Origin: Malania oleifera | Lineage: Eukaryota > Streptophyta > Magnoliopsida > Santalales > Ximeniaceae | DNA length: 64,000 nucleotides | Direction: 5' to 3' | Assembly (NCBI RefSeq): GCF_029873635.1 | Contig: NC_080422.1 | Span: 15,469,936 to 15,533,935, forward strand | In this document: positions 11,372 through 22,429 of the stretch, piece after piece | Position numbering within the stretch: position 1 is the first letter of the stretch | Layout: each line of letters starts with the position of its first letter | Notes under the pieces: model-generated | Told to the model about the DNA's origin: nothing | The model's input: the letters and a program-made list of their open reading frames with translations, nothing else | Databases searched by the model: none | Translations under genes and position numbers: made by a program

Positions 11372-14300
11372 ATGAGCTTTGCAATGGGGAGCTCTTGCAT
11401 TCTGAAGTCTCCCCTTTGTAGCTTTCCATCTTCTTCTTCTTCATCTTCTTCTTTTTCTTCTCCTTCATCTGTTCTCTTGTGTTCTGGCAAAAGAAATGCA
11501 GATAACAAGAGAAAAACCGCATCCCTCATGGTTTTTCTGCGCCAAGGAAATGCCCCGTACGTCGATTTCTACAAAAGAAGAACCATTCTGTTCATGGGAA
11601 TCTCTCTTCTTCCTTTCCTGCGGGTGAGGGCAAGAGCTACTGAAGGTTTGGTAACGGCTGACTTCAGCTTTCTTGTGCTTTTCAAGATTTTTACTGTTTT
11701 ATATCTGCTGAGTAACTTGTTATAATGCTAGGGCTTGGAATAGAGCTTGAAGGAATTTTTCCCCTTTTTTTCTGAAACGGTGAAAGTAGTGAATTGGGTT
11801 TTCGTTCTTGTCTTGAAGTACTGTTGTTGAGTCTTTTCGTAGCAAGATTTTTGGTTATAATTATGTATTTACTTCCCGTATCTGCTGAGAAATATGACTA
11901 GTGTCTCCAATTACTTAAAAAACTTACATCCCCAACCCCCACCCCCAATTGCTATACTGTTGTTGCTGCTGTTGTTGTTGTTGCTTTTGCAGCCTTCCTT
12001 TCAATTGAATCTAGTAATTCACACCCCCAATTGCTATACTGTTGTTGCTGCTGTTGTTGTTGTTGCTTTTGCAGCCTTCCTTTCAATTGAATCTAGTAAT
12101 TCACAATGGATTTCTGGTAATGCAGTTCTAGATTTATGGTGGAAGTGGAATTTTAAGAATAGAAAAACTGAAAATTGCAGTTAAAGAATGGATGATTCAG
12201 CTGTTGCTGCTTTTTTTTAAATAAATAAAAAGGGGCATAAGAAATCCTCCTTCGAAGATAAAAGAACAAAATAAATAAATAAAGAAATAAAACATTACAG
12301 CAAGCCAATCCCGCTGTAAATCTGCAAAAGAAACTCCTCTGAAACACCCAGCTGAAAAAGTCCATTAGGAGGTCAAATACTAAAACCATCTTTGCCCCTC
12401 TCAAAATCCGAAAATCATATAACCAAAAAATCCTCCATCATCCCCAGACACACCCAAATAAGCCAAAAATATTATTCAACACCCTCCATGAGAAAGAGCA
12501 ATTAAGACAGAGGACAGAAACAAATTTGAACTTTCAAAACAAATAGAAGAAACATTCGAGAATAAAGCCTTAAAAGGTCATCTACTCTGCAATAGATATG
12601 TTAATCTTAACTCTATTAAGAACAACCAACCAAATCAAAGCCTTAATCTTTGAGGGGACTTTAGCCTTCGAGGTGAAAAGACAAGTTTTTCTTGTTTAAA
12701 AGCTCTGAAAAAGCAGACTGACAAGAGTACTCCTCTCCCCTAGGATCCATGAACAATAACCTTCCTATCGAAAAGAAGACTACCCTCCAACAAACTTAAT
12801 AAGGAGAGAGCTCCAAAAAATGGAAATCCATAGAGAATCCCTCCTCATTCAAAATGAATGAAAAAAATAGATTCATCGTGGAAAGAAGGCAATCCGTACA
12901 AACGAGAAAAAGATGTGCAAAGCAAAGAACTCCCCACCCAAATGTCTTCCCAAAACTGAAGGTGGAAAATTTTTAAGTAAAATTTAGAAAGAAAAGACAT
13001 GCTAAAGAAACCTTTTTTCCTTGTAATTCACTAAATCTAAGCATGAAAAACTCAAATAAACTGAATCCTACACCGCACCTCTGTTGTAAAAATGAAAATA
13101 AGATATCATACCTTAGTTCAGGGCATAAGACCTCAATTTTGAACATATAATCCTTTTTCCTTTTTCCCCCTAATATTCAAAGTGTGTATTTTGTTTTGAA
13201 ATACAGATTTCTAACCTTGAACAACTGAATGTTGAGGCTACATTTGGATCAAGGATTTTGTTTGAGAAAAGGAAAGAAAAATAAGAAAGTTATTCATTTT
13301 CCATTGTATATTCTCTATTATCAGACACTATTAAAAAGGAAATTTTTTCTAATATGATTAAAAATTAAGAAATAATGAATCTTAATAATATGTAAAATCA
13401 AATTTTTGTTCATTAATTTGAAATTTATTTTATTTTCTTTTTGACATGATATTTTCCTTTTGTTTCCCTATGTTCTCCAAGTCCCAAATGAGGCCTAAGG
13501 GAAAAGTTGTATGAATTTTGATTTTGACCTCTTCCAAGGAAAGGAAAAAAAAAAAAAATTTGACCTTACAATCATTTAATCTGGATTTTTGAGTTTTATG
13601 CTTTCTTTGTTTGATAAAAATTTGATATAGTCTGTTTGGAAGCAAATTGAAATATTGAAATATTGAAATTATTGAAAAAATAATTAAATGGAGTTGCAAA
13701 GATTTTTCTAGACAATTCACCACTTGTTTGTTGCAGCCATTATGGTTTCACTATGTACTGGTAGCTGTTAAAATTGTGATTGGAGGTCCTTTAGTAAGGA
13801 CCTTGAATCCAGTGCATGATAGTAATGGCCATTTTTTCATTTATAAAAGAAAAAAAAAAATGCTCGGGGACATATAATCCAGGCATGTCTTTCTTCAATT
13901 CACTGATATTTGGTCCTTTAAGATACCAGTGGGGGGTTACTAGTCTGCTAGAGAAGATTATGAGAGATTTCCTTTGATTGTGGGCCTTGTGGTAGGTGAA
14001 AGGAGAGACATCTTGTGAGTTAGGAGGTTGTTTGTCAGTCCAAAAAGGAGGGGGGCTTGGGTCTTGGCAAGTTGGTCTCTAATAACAGTGCTTTGGTGGG
14101 CGAGTGGTGATGATTTTTCCAATTTGGAAACTGAGTTATCAAAAGTAAATTTGGTCTGCAGGACAATGGGCAGGATGCTAGTTTTATAGCTGGAGTTACT
14201 CGTGAAAGCTCATGAAAATTCACATTGTAGGTATTATTTTTTTTTTTTCCTTGTATCAAATATAAAGTGAGAGATAGTAGTGGGGTTCAATTTTGAGAGG

Positions 14301-17300
14301 ATCTCCATATAGGAAAATTGTGTTTCTTAGTTGCCTTTCCATCAATTTTTCGTCTTTCTTCCTGTCCCGATTCACTTATTTCATCTTTTCTTGATATTGA
14401 TGACACCAAGGTTCCACAATTTTATTATTGTTATTATTTTAAGAAATCTTAATGATAGAGAGACCAAGGAGCTTTCTTCTCTCCTAAGTTTTCTGGATTC
14501 TTTTAAATATTCTCATGTTAGGGATGTTAGGGTCTGGCTTAGATAACTCTTGTGTTTTTCCATTTACTGTCATCTAAACCATTCTCTCCATTCTTTTCCC
14601 ATCACCGATCATCTATGGAAAGCTAAAATGCATAAAAACTTCTGTGTGGATTGCCATTCTTAGTGAACACCAACAATATACTGCCAATTTGTAGGCATAC
14701 ACGCCCTTTCCTCAATGTATGTTTTGTGTTATACTAATAGTGAGGGTCATACACATTTATTTCTTCATTGCTCTATGGCTTGATGTTTATTGAATAAGCT
14801 TTTTTGTTTGTTGGGACGTGGGTGTGTAAAATTTTTTTTAGTCATTAGAGGATTTCTTGTTGGTCTATTTTGTTGGCTTTGGAAAACAGAAGAAGATAAA
14901 GGTTTTGTGGCTGTGGTGTCTTGGCAGCTATTCAGGTAATTTGTTTGAGAGGAATGATAAAATTTTTCTTAATTGTGCTTCATCTAAAGATCTTATTCAG
15001 GACAGGGTTTTTTTTTTTTTTTTTTCTTTTTCCTTGGCATGTGTCACTACTAGGTTTTGACAGTATGGCTGTATCTGGTATTGAGCAGTGTCTATTGGCC
15101 CCTTTAGCTTAGGGCCCATTTGGTTCGTTGTTTTTTTCTGTTTTTTGTTTCTATTTTTTACACAGTAAGGAAACAACTTATAAAAATGTGTTTGTTTATG
15201 TTGTTAGTTTTCTGTTTCTATTGTCGGTTTTCAGCTGCTTACGAAAAAGTTAAAAACCAGATTTTATGGGTTTTAAATGCTTTAGCAACCTATTTTCAGA
15301 AATTTTAATATCAAAAAAATTGTTTTTTTGGATTAAGTGATTCATTTTATACACTTTTAAATTAAAATTAAAACCAAAAAAAATAATCATATGAAATTAA
15401 ATATAATTAAAATAAAAATATACATAAATTTCAAAAATAATAATGATAAAGCCAATTACAAGATATTTTTACTATTTTCAAATTGTCATGTGCAATAAAA
15501 TATTTTTTAATGAAGTTTTTAATTTATTTTAGTTTTACAAATATTAACCAAGTAGATTGTTGGTTTCTCATTTTTAATTTATGTTTCTAGTTTTTAGTTT
15601 TTGTTTTCGTTAATTTTTACAATGATACCAAACAACTCCTTAGTTCTTTGTTTCTCTGTTTGTAGTTTTTTTCCCCCCATTTTTCTTTTGTAATGTGAGG
15701 ATTTCTCATTCGCTTTGTATTTTCTTCTTCTCTATCAGTGAGTTTCTTATTTTTCTATAAAAATAATGTTATATAATTGTACAATATACATTTTCTGGCA
15801 TTCTTTCTTCTATTCATATTTTTGAGATTCTCTGGATGAGTGAATCTTTTGAAACTGAGGTCTTGGATGACCTACCCTGCTATTGTCTCTCCTTGCCTCA
15901 TTCATGTGCATCTGTATGGAAAGTCATCTTCTTAATGGCCTGAATTTATTGAGGAAGCTTTTCTATAGTTTAAAGGTACCATCAGGTCTATGAACTAGGT
16001 TTTGAATAAGTTCTGGATCTTCTAGCCCTTTAGTTTGTATGGAATAATTTTCATTCCCCCCTGTTTTCACTGCTTCTGCTTCTGCTTCTGCTAACCGTTC
16101 TCATTTAAAATTTATTTATTTATTTTATGTTCAGAAGAGCAGGAGGTAGCAACAACAAGTGGAAACCAAAGAGACGAGGTCTGAATATCTACCAGATTTA
16201 ATTTATAAAAATCCTTACTGGTGGATAAGTTATTTTTATGCTTCTAGGTGACTGGCAAGCTTATTTTATAGCTTTTATGGACAGCAAGCACTTCAAAGGA
16301 ATGCCCCGCCAAATCCCTTTGTGTCTCTTCTGAATGCTCTTGGAATACTCGGTTCAGGGGTGCTTGGCGCACTTTACGCGTTAGCTAATAAAGAAAAGAA
16401 ATCTACAGAAGCAATGATAGAATCTGTAAGCTATCTCTGGACCTTTTCTGGCCGAGTTCTTCCTAGCTGATATTGGCTGTGATGCATTCAATATAAAAAT
16501 TGTGTGTGTGGACAGCTTTTTGCTACTAACTTATAGAATTCTCATGAGATGCTCAGATGAAGAGCACCCTAGAAGAAAAGGAAGCCACAATTGTTTCAAT
16601 GGGGAAAAACTTTGAGGTGAAGCTACAGAATGAGCAGGAAGAAAGAACTAAGCAACTCAGAAAGGCAAAAGAAGAACAGCAGTCTTTGATGAACCAACTG
16701 CAGTCAGCTAACAATACAATAGCAAGCTTAGGACAAGAGCTACGAAGTGAGAAACAACTGATTGGAGAACTTAAAGTCCAAATGGATGGTCTTCAAACCA
16801 GCCTCACTAAGATTAGGGAAGATAAGAAGGAGCTTGAAACAAAACTGAACGAGAAGCTTGAATCGATTGAAGTATTGCAGGAAAGGACAAATTTGCTGAG
16901 TTCAGAGATGAAGGATAAAGAAGATACTGTTCGAAATCTCGGGTCTTCACTTTCTGAAAAGGATTTGGAGTTGAAGAACTTGAGTTTCAATTACAAGCAA
17001 ACAGAGAACGAATTGGCTGGGGCAAAGATGGAACTTGAACTGTTGAAAGATGAACTTCTGAAAAGTCAAAAAGAGATGGAATCTAAGAATTCTGCATTGG
17101 ATAATTTGAATGAAAGAGTTAATTCTTTGATTGTTGAAAGAGATAATTATAGCAGAAGAGTTGATGCTATTCAGGAGGAATACAGTGATCTGAAGATATC
17201 TTCCGAAAACAAGGCAAGTTTGGATGCTAAGCTCTTGGAAGAAAGGGAGCATGAAATTCAACTTCTCAGAAACAAGCTTGAGATTGCTTTGAATGAAGCT

Positions 17301-18251
17301 AGCGGAAGGCAAGTGGTAATTGCTGATTTGACTCAGGAAAGGGATGATTTAAGAAAAATGTTGGATATAGAGTTGAACAACGTGAAGAATCTGAAACACG
17401 AACTCCAAATCACGCAGGAAACTCTTGTTACATCTAGAAATGAGGTCTCTGATCTGGCAAAACAACTTAAGCATTCAAAAACTTTGTGCACTGAGCTCGA
17501 GGCTGAGGTCTCTAGGGTTCAGTCTGAGTTTGCTGAAGCTCAGGAATCATTACAGAGAAGTCTTGATGAGTCAAAACTGAGCGCTCAAGCACTGGCTGGT
17601 GAGCTCACATCAGCAAATGAACTTCTGAAGAAAACCACGGATGAGCTGCAAATAGTGTCCCATGAATTGGCAACAGCAATGGAAAATCGTGACAGCCTAC
17701 ATAAGGAATTGCGTGATGTCTTAACAAAAATGGAGAGTGCAGCCCTTGATTTGAAAGAAGAAAAGAAGGTAGTTGCTTCCTTGAACAAAGAATTGCAATC
17801 TTTGGAGAAACAAAATGCAAAAGATAAGGATGCCCGGAAATCTCTTGAAACCGACCTGGAAGAGGCCACCAAATCACTCGATGAAATGAACCGCAAGGCA
17901 TTGATACTTTCAAGAGATCTAGAGATGGCTAATTCTCGTAATTCTAGTCTCGAAGAAGAGAAAGCTGTGCTCTACAATTCCCTTTCAGAGCAGAAGAATG
18001 CTTCCCAAGAAGCTCAAGAAAACATGGAAGATGCCCATAACTTGGTAATGAGGCTTGGCAAAGAAAGAGAGAGTTTAGAGAAGAGAGCAAAGAAACTGGA
18101 GGAGGAATTGCATGCTGCAAAGGGTGAAATTTTGCGGCTGAGGAGTCAAAAAATAAATTCTTCAAGAACTCCTGTGGGTGATCAAGAAGTGAATTCCACA
18201 GTTCCTGCAAAGAGAAGCAGGAGGAAAAAGGGTAGTCAACAAACAAGTTAA
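11372..18251 (+). CDS. MFP1: MAR-binding filament-like protein 1 (plastid coiled-coil protein), four coding exons
   Basis: Coding exons are predicted at 11372-11645, 16135-16178, 16285-16425 and 16557-18251. All introns are GT-AG, and the joined frame gives 717 residues; from memory the Arabidopsis protein is about 726. Residues 1-60 are Ser-rich and look like a chloroplast transit peptide. A hydrophobic stretch at about 71-84 (TILFMGISLLPFL) and a second at about 116-141 (GILGSGVLGALYALA) fit thylakoid import and membrane anchoring. Residues 154-690 form one long heptad-rich coiled coil, and the tail is basic (KRSRRKKG). The segment ARKSLETDLEEATKSLDEMN is nearly identical to what I recall of Arabidopsis MFP1. 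The family is a thylakoid-associated, DNA-binding filament-like protein also linked to where starch granules start. The ATG that opens exon 4 is internal, not the true start. The first intron is 4.5 kb and full of transposons. The gene looks intact. Confidence 0.92.
11940..12104 (+). repeat. 82-bp tandem duplication in MFP1 intron 1
   Basis: Two copies, essentially identical by eye, start around 11940 and 12022. Each carries a GTTGTTGCTGCTGTTGTTG run and a TTTTGCAG motif that resembles a splice acceptor. Near-identity points to a recent duplication. Confidence 0.9.
12205..12970 (-). mobile_element. LINE 3' fragment (zf-RVT region) in MFP1 intron 1
   Basis: The minus strand reads as the C-terminal part of a plant L1-type LINE ORF2: FWEDIWVGSSLLCTSFSRL near 12960-12900 and an FGLFG motif near 12460, interrupted by stops. 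The forward T-rich end at about 12211-12225 would be the poly(A) tail. It is 5'-truncated, as usual for LINEs, and shares its 3' region with the fragment at 63030-63560. Confidence 0.7.
13880..15108 (+). mobile_element. LINE 3' fragment in sense orientation in MFP1 intron 1
   Basis: Fragments of ORF2 are visible on the + strand: a VSWEVVCQSKKEGGLGLG-like stretch (about 14010-14060), RNLNDRETKELSSLLSFLDS (14438-14500), LWKAK (14620) and the zf-RVT style CYTNSEGHTHLFLHC region (about 14725-14780). The order is that of the end of reverse transcriptase followed by the zinc-binding region. Several stops and frame changes show it is dead. The 5' end is truncated near 13880 and the 3' end lies before the MITE at 15112. 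Confidence 0.75.
15112..15639. mobile_element. Tourist-like (PIF/Harbinger) MITE candidate
   Basis: The left end GGGCCCATTTGGTTCGTTG and the inverted right end GGAGTTGTTTGGTATCATTG are imperfect inverted repeats. Both flanks carry TTA (15109-15111 and 15640-15642), the usual PIF/Harbinger duplication. The interior is T-rich with no coding capacity. A 3-bp duplication can occur by chance, so the family call is moderate. Confidence 0.6.
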
Positions 18252-19490
18252 GTTCATCTTGATTGCAGCATCAATTTCCCCCATGGAATGTGTGTTACCA
18301 TACCATCTTCTTAAGCTATTTCTCAGTGAGATTTCATTTTTCTGGCTGAAATTTTCGTGGTATCATTTTATGTTGTATAAAATGTGATGCTGAGATTTGG
18401 AAAATGAGAAAATCTCTCGTTGGAAATTTTGTTAGTTTGTGATTCCACCATCTGTTGTCTGGTCTCCCATCATGTTGTCATCCTATAACATTCAACAGCG
18501 ATGTGTTTTTCATTTCTCTCTTTGTTCATAATGCCTTTGCTTTTCGCTTCGCACATTCGATTCATAATTTAATCATCAAAATAATAGCACGAATTGTGAG
18601 AAAGAGCAGTTGAATCCCCATAGGTTATCCTTGTTTAATGTTTGGATTCCAAAATTAATTCCTTCAAAAGAACAACTGTGGTGCGTTTGGAAAGGGGGTA
18701 ATTTTCTGGTTCCTTTTTTTCCTTGTCTTGCTGTTTTCCATTTTCTCATAAAATTGCAATGAAAAACATTTTCTTCATGTTTGGAAAGGCCTTGAATTTG
18801 AAGTTATATTGGATTTGGATACAATGTAATATAAAATTATATTAAATTTTTTTTAAATCCACTCAAATCGAAATTTAAGGTCTGAAATCTATGCTCTCAA
18901 GCACTACCTTGAGGTAAAACTATACGCATTTTCCAAATTTGTTCATAATAACCAATAGAGGATCATTCATTCTTGCGAAACCTTTTAGTTTTCACCCCAA
19001 AAATGTATTTAAAAACTCTTGAAGTTCTTTTATTCCATTATATTGTAAATTCATAGTCATTTTTTATATTTATTTTAATTAAAAATTACGTAAAACATGA
19101 ATGATTTAATCCATGAAAGTTTGTGTCTTGAAGATAGTTAATTCACAGTCAAACCCATTTATTAAAAAAAAATACAAAAATATTACTCTCACAAAACTAT
19201 TTCATTCAATATGGAATATGATGAGAATATTACATGGTAAAATTAGAAATAGTCAATTCTTTGTGTGTCCATGTTATGGATTAGTAAAATTTTCTACATG
19301 TGCATTTTATTTTACAAGTTTATGTATCCCACAATTCCATGTCTAGTGCATTCTATTTTATGATCTAAAAATATGACTTTATGGTTATTTGGATTTGTAA
19401 AATCGAAAAAAAAAAGTTGGAAGCGAGGATATAATTGTCAATAGAAAAATGAAAAGGGTGAGATTTTTGTTGAAAAACTTTTGTATGAAT
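18252..19490. other. MFP1 3' flank and AT-rich non-coding sequence
   Basis: The stop codon at 18249-18251 is followed by a likely 3' UTR (to about 18450; TTGTATAAAATG at 18375 is a possible near-upstream element for polyadenylation). Beyond this no gene is visible. A GTGCGTTTGGAAAGG block at 18680 resembles MITE ends, but its partner was not found. Confidence 0.5.
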
Positions 19491-19611
19491 TAATCTATAT
19501 TTTTAGTAATAATACAACCAAAAAAATTGTGGTGCCTATTTGAACGTATGAGAGGAGATGTATCCCTTCTCAAAGTGTCTCTTCATTTAAAATTTAAAAT
19601 TTAACGTTACA

Positions 19612-19633
19612 GAGAAGTTTTAAAACTTCTCCA
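19612..19633. repeat. Palindromic AGAAGTTTTAAAACTTCT motif left of copia B
   Basis: The motif recurs, slightly changed, at 27076-27094, just outside the other side of element B. It is followed by CAACAATCCCCCACAAG, which on the minus strand reads as a purine tract before a TGTTGGAG LTR-like start. Together these may be remains of an older copia element that B inserted into, but homology between the two sides stops after about 30 bp. Confidence 0.35.
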
Positions 19634-19862
19634 ACAATCCCCCACAAGTTTTAAAACTCAAAAACAACAATAATAAAAATATAAATAGATAAGGACATTA
19701 AAATAATAATACTATTGGGCTATTAATATTGTGCAATAGGCATGGTGTCTTTCAACTTGAACCCACACATAATGTTAACCATTTCCATTTGAGAGATTCA
19801 TAATGGACTATGCCTTGAATTAGATCCCTTGATCAAAAATTCAACGAGGTACACACAAAGTA

Positions 19863-20107
19863 TAACATATTGTATATATTGTTTTATTGTTCGCTCTCTC
19901 AATTACAAAAATTATGTAAATATTTATACAAAAAAAAAATGGCCTTGATTAGATTCTACATGATCATGGGATTGACAAAATTTTGCACGAATCATAGAAT
20001 TGACTAGAATCATGAGATTGACTAGATTCTACATGGATCAGTCAATCTATTGATTTTAGGATGAATAAAAGAATGAATTGATGGGAATATTTGCTTCTTA
20101 TTTCTTA
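19863..20107 (-). repeat. Left (3') LTR of copia B
   Basis: About 245 bp, matching the right LTR in order and in several blocks but clearly diverged. The minus-strand purine tract GTGAGGGAGGCTCTTAAG adjoins it on the right (20100-20118). A second copy of the tract occurs at about 20183-20198. Confidence 0.65.
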
Positions 20108-20317
20108 AGAGCCTCCCTCACGCTAATGTAGGCATAAGCACTTCATAGCTTGCCACATATATATATATATATATTCCCTGTTCAGAGCCTCCCTCAAGTT
20201 GATGGGTTTGTCGTTCCAATCTCAATTTGTTATTGAATAGCTTCACTTAGTAAAAATATCAGCCAATTGTTAATGTGAAGGAACAAATGTCAAGTTGAGG
20301 AGCTTGGATTAGACTTT

Positions 20318-22423
20318 TGTTAACTTTTTGAGTCCGATCTCTGTTTTGATGCTGACAAAGCACATGTATTTTATGTGTGCATTTAGTGTGAACAGGTTTA
20401 CATGTCAATACGGACATAAGATGCAGAAGAAATGGAAGTCAATGCAGATTTTAAAGCCCACAAACAGCTTGGCATATTCCATGAAGAGAAGAGCAAAAAA
20501 AAGAAGAAGAAGAAGACATTTATTCTTTATTGTAATTGCATTCAAATTTTTATATTTTGGTCTATAATAAATGTATACATCCTGCATGATATGACTTAAT
20601 GCTCAGATAGGTCATAGACAGACCTTAGGGCAAACTTAGGTCGACCGACGTTGGGTTTTTAGGCTTAATTAAAAGTCTAGGGTGACCGACCGATTTATGT
20701 GTTATAGCTCTCGGACAACCAAGCACACTATTAGCCAAAAAGTCAAATAGTTGATTAAAGTCTTGGGCGACCGAACCAAAAAAGAAAGTAGCTTCCACGG
20801 TCGACCGAACCCTGGTCATTGACTTTTCCACTGTCCCCGAGCGACCAAACTTGTAGTTCAAAAAGTCATCGGGCAATCGAACCTTATGAACCGGTAGACC
20901 AAACCATGCACCTGGCGCCCTAACCTACGAAGGTTGGGAAATCGCCTTGGCTTCAACCAACTGGACTCACCCACAGTCACACGAATCCAATATAGGCTTT
21001 GTATCTGTTCGGGCAACCGGCCCTACGGACCGGGTGATCGAATCTCTCTGGTTGCCAAGAATTAATTGCGGTAATTGGGGTTAAAACTTAATTAAACTTT
21101 TTATAAAATCCCCAATATGTCCTTAACAGTCATAATTTTCATGAAATTTATAAATACCCCCTCATTACTTCAGATTAGCAACTTTGTTCAGATTAACAAC
21201 TTTGATTAACTTCCAAATCCTCTCAACATATTTTATTAATCAAAGTTCCCCCAACAACATTTTATTGAAAATTTTTTTCATTGGGGCAAATTTATTTTTC
21301 TCTCTCCTAATCTCTTTCACTTATTACTTTTGCAAAATCATTTTTGAAAGAGAAATTTTTGTGTGGACATTTACTTTAGATCATCCACTCTTACATAAGC
21401 TTTATTTCTTTCACAAATTATTTTTAAGAGTTGGATTAAAGTTTCTCTCGATTATTTTCTTCATAAATATTCTTGGGAGAAATTTTCTATTGCACAAATA
21501 TTTGTAAGCTCAAATCCCAGATTCTCCAAATAATATTTTATTGCAAAAATCTTTATTGGAAAACATATTTATCTTATATACATATTCATATATTTTATTT
21601 GTCCAAAAACTATTTGAAGAACAAACCCTAGGTTCTCCTATATTTTTATTGAAATATATTCTTGGGAGAAAATTTTATTAGGGGCACGTCTTTGAATATT
21701 TTATCATACACATCATTTCTCAAAGATTCAAAATATTGTTTTAAGAAAACATCCTTTCTCTACTGAGCATATATCATATTATAGTAGAGATTGCATTGTA
21801 GAACTTTAATGTGTACATCTTTGCTTATATTTTCAGAAGTATTATCTTGTACAAAAAAAATTTTATTATATCGGTTGGGTTTAGCCCGTAATAGAATTGA
21901 GGAGTCTCAGCCCCATAAGTGAGACTGGTTGGGTTCAAACCGAAAATTAAACTGGAGAGTCTTAGCCCCGTAAGTGAGACAAGTTGGGCTCAGCTTTGTA
22001 ATTGAGCTGGAGTTTACCTCGCCCTATAAGGAGATGTTGTAACGGCTTCTGCCTCGCCCGTTTAAGTGAGCAAGGATAGTGGAATCCTTGGGGGTACACC
22101 CAAGGCGGGAACGTAGACTGGTTTGGCCAAATCTCAATAACAAATATTGTGTGTCTCTCTCTCCCTGTCTCATTTAAATTGCACTTTAGTTCCCATATGT
22201 GTATGCTTGCTTATTTATTATTATAATTATTCGCATGCATACATTTAATTTAAATGAGATATGTTGTACACGTGTATATCTGCACTGATAGCCTAACCAT
22301 TTTACATATATGATTTTAATATTGAATGGGTAATGAACTGTGGTGAATCGGCAAATATTTAAATTAGCCAAAAAGTTTTAAAACCCAATTCACCCCCCTT
22401 TTGGGATCACGCCAATTCCAACA
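20318..22423 (+). mobile_element. Solo LTR of a large-LTR Ty1/copia (Sirevirus-like) element
   Basis: The element begins TGTTAACTTTTTGAG and ends CACGCCAATTCCAACA, flanked by the perfect 5-bp duplication ACTTT (20313-20317 and 22424-22428). It is 2106 bp long. A TATA box (TATAAATA, 21149-21156) gives + orientation. A GGAATCCTTGGGGG...ACGTAGAC block (about 22080-22120) and the CACCCCCCTTTTGGGATC ending (22391-22408) are typical of long-LTR copia elements. Upstream of the TATA box, 20630-21050 holds about ten degenerate GGTCGACCGAAC-like motifs. It lies in the RNase H end of element B, antisense to it. Confidence 0.88.
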
Positions 22424-22429
22424 ACTTTC

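Larger units (their letters stand above)
11646..16134 (+). other. MFP1 intron 1 (4.5 kb, transposon-rich)
   Basis: The donor is ACTGAAG|GTTTGG and the acceptor TTATGTTCAG|AAGAGC. The phase (1) and the resulting EEEQEV junction keep the frame open into the 44-nt exon 2. The intron holds an 82-bp tandem duplication, a minus-strand LINE 3' fragment, a plus-strand LINE 3' fragment and a Tourist-like MITE. Introns 2 (16179-16284) and 3 (16426-16556) are short and clean. Confidence 0.8.

Noticed and set aside
15120-15308. 62-codon + strand ORF
   Set aside because: Lies inside the T-rich Tourist-like MITE and has no homology.
16793-18246. Antisense ORFs of 65-121 codons across MFP1 exon 4
   Set aside because: They are shadows of the well supported sense exon, with no motif or codon support of their own.
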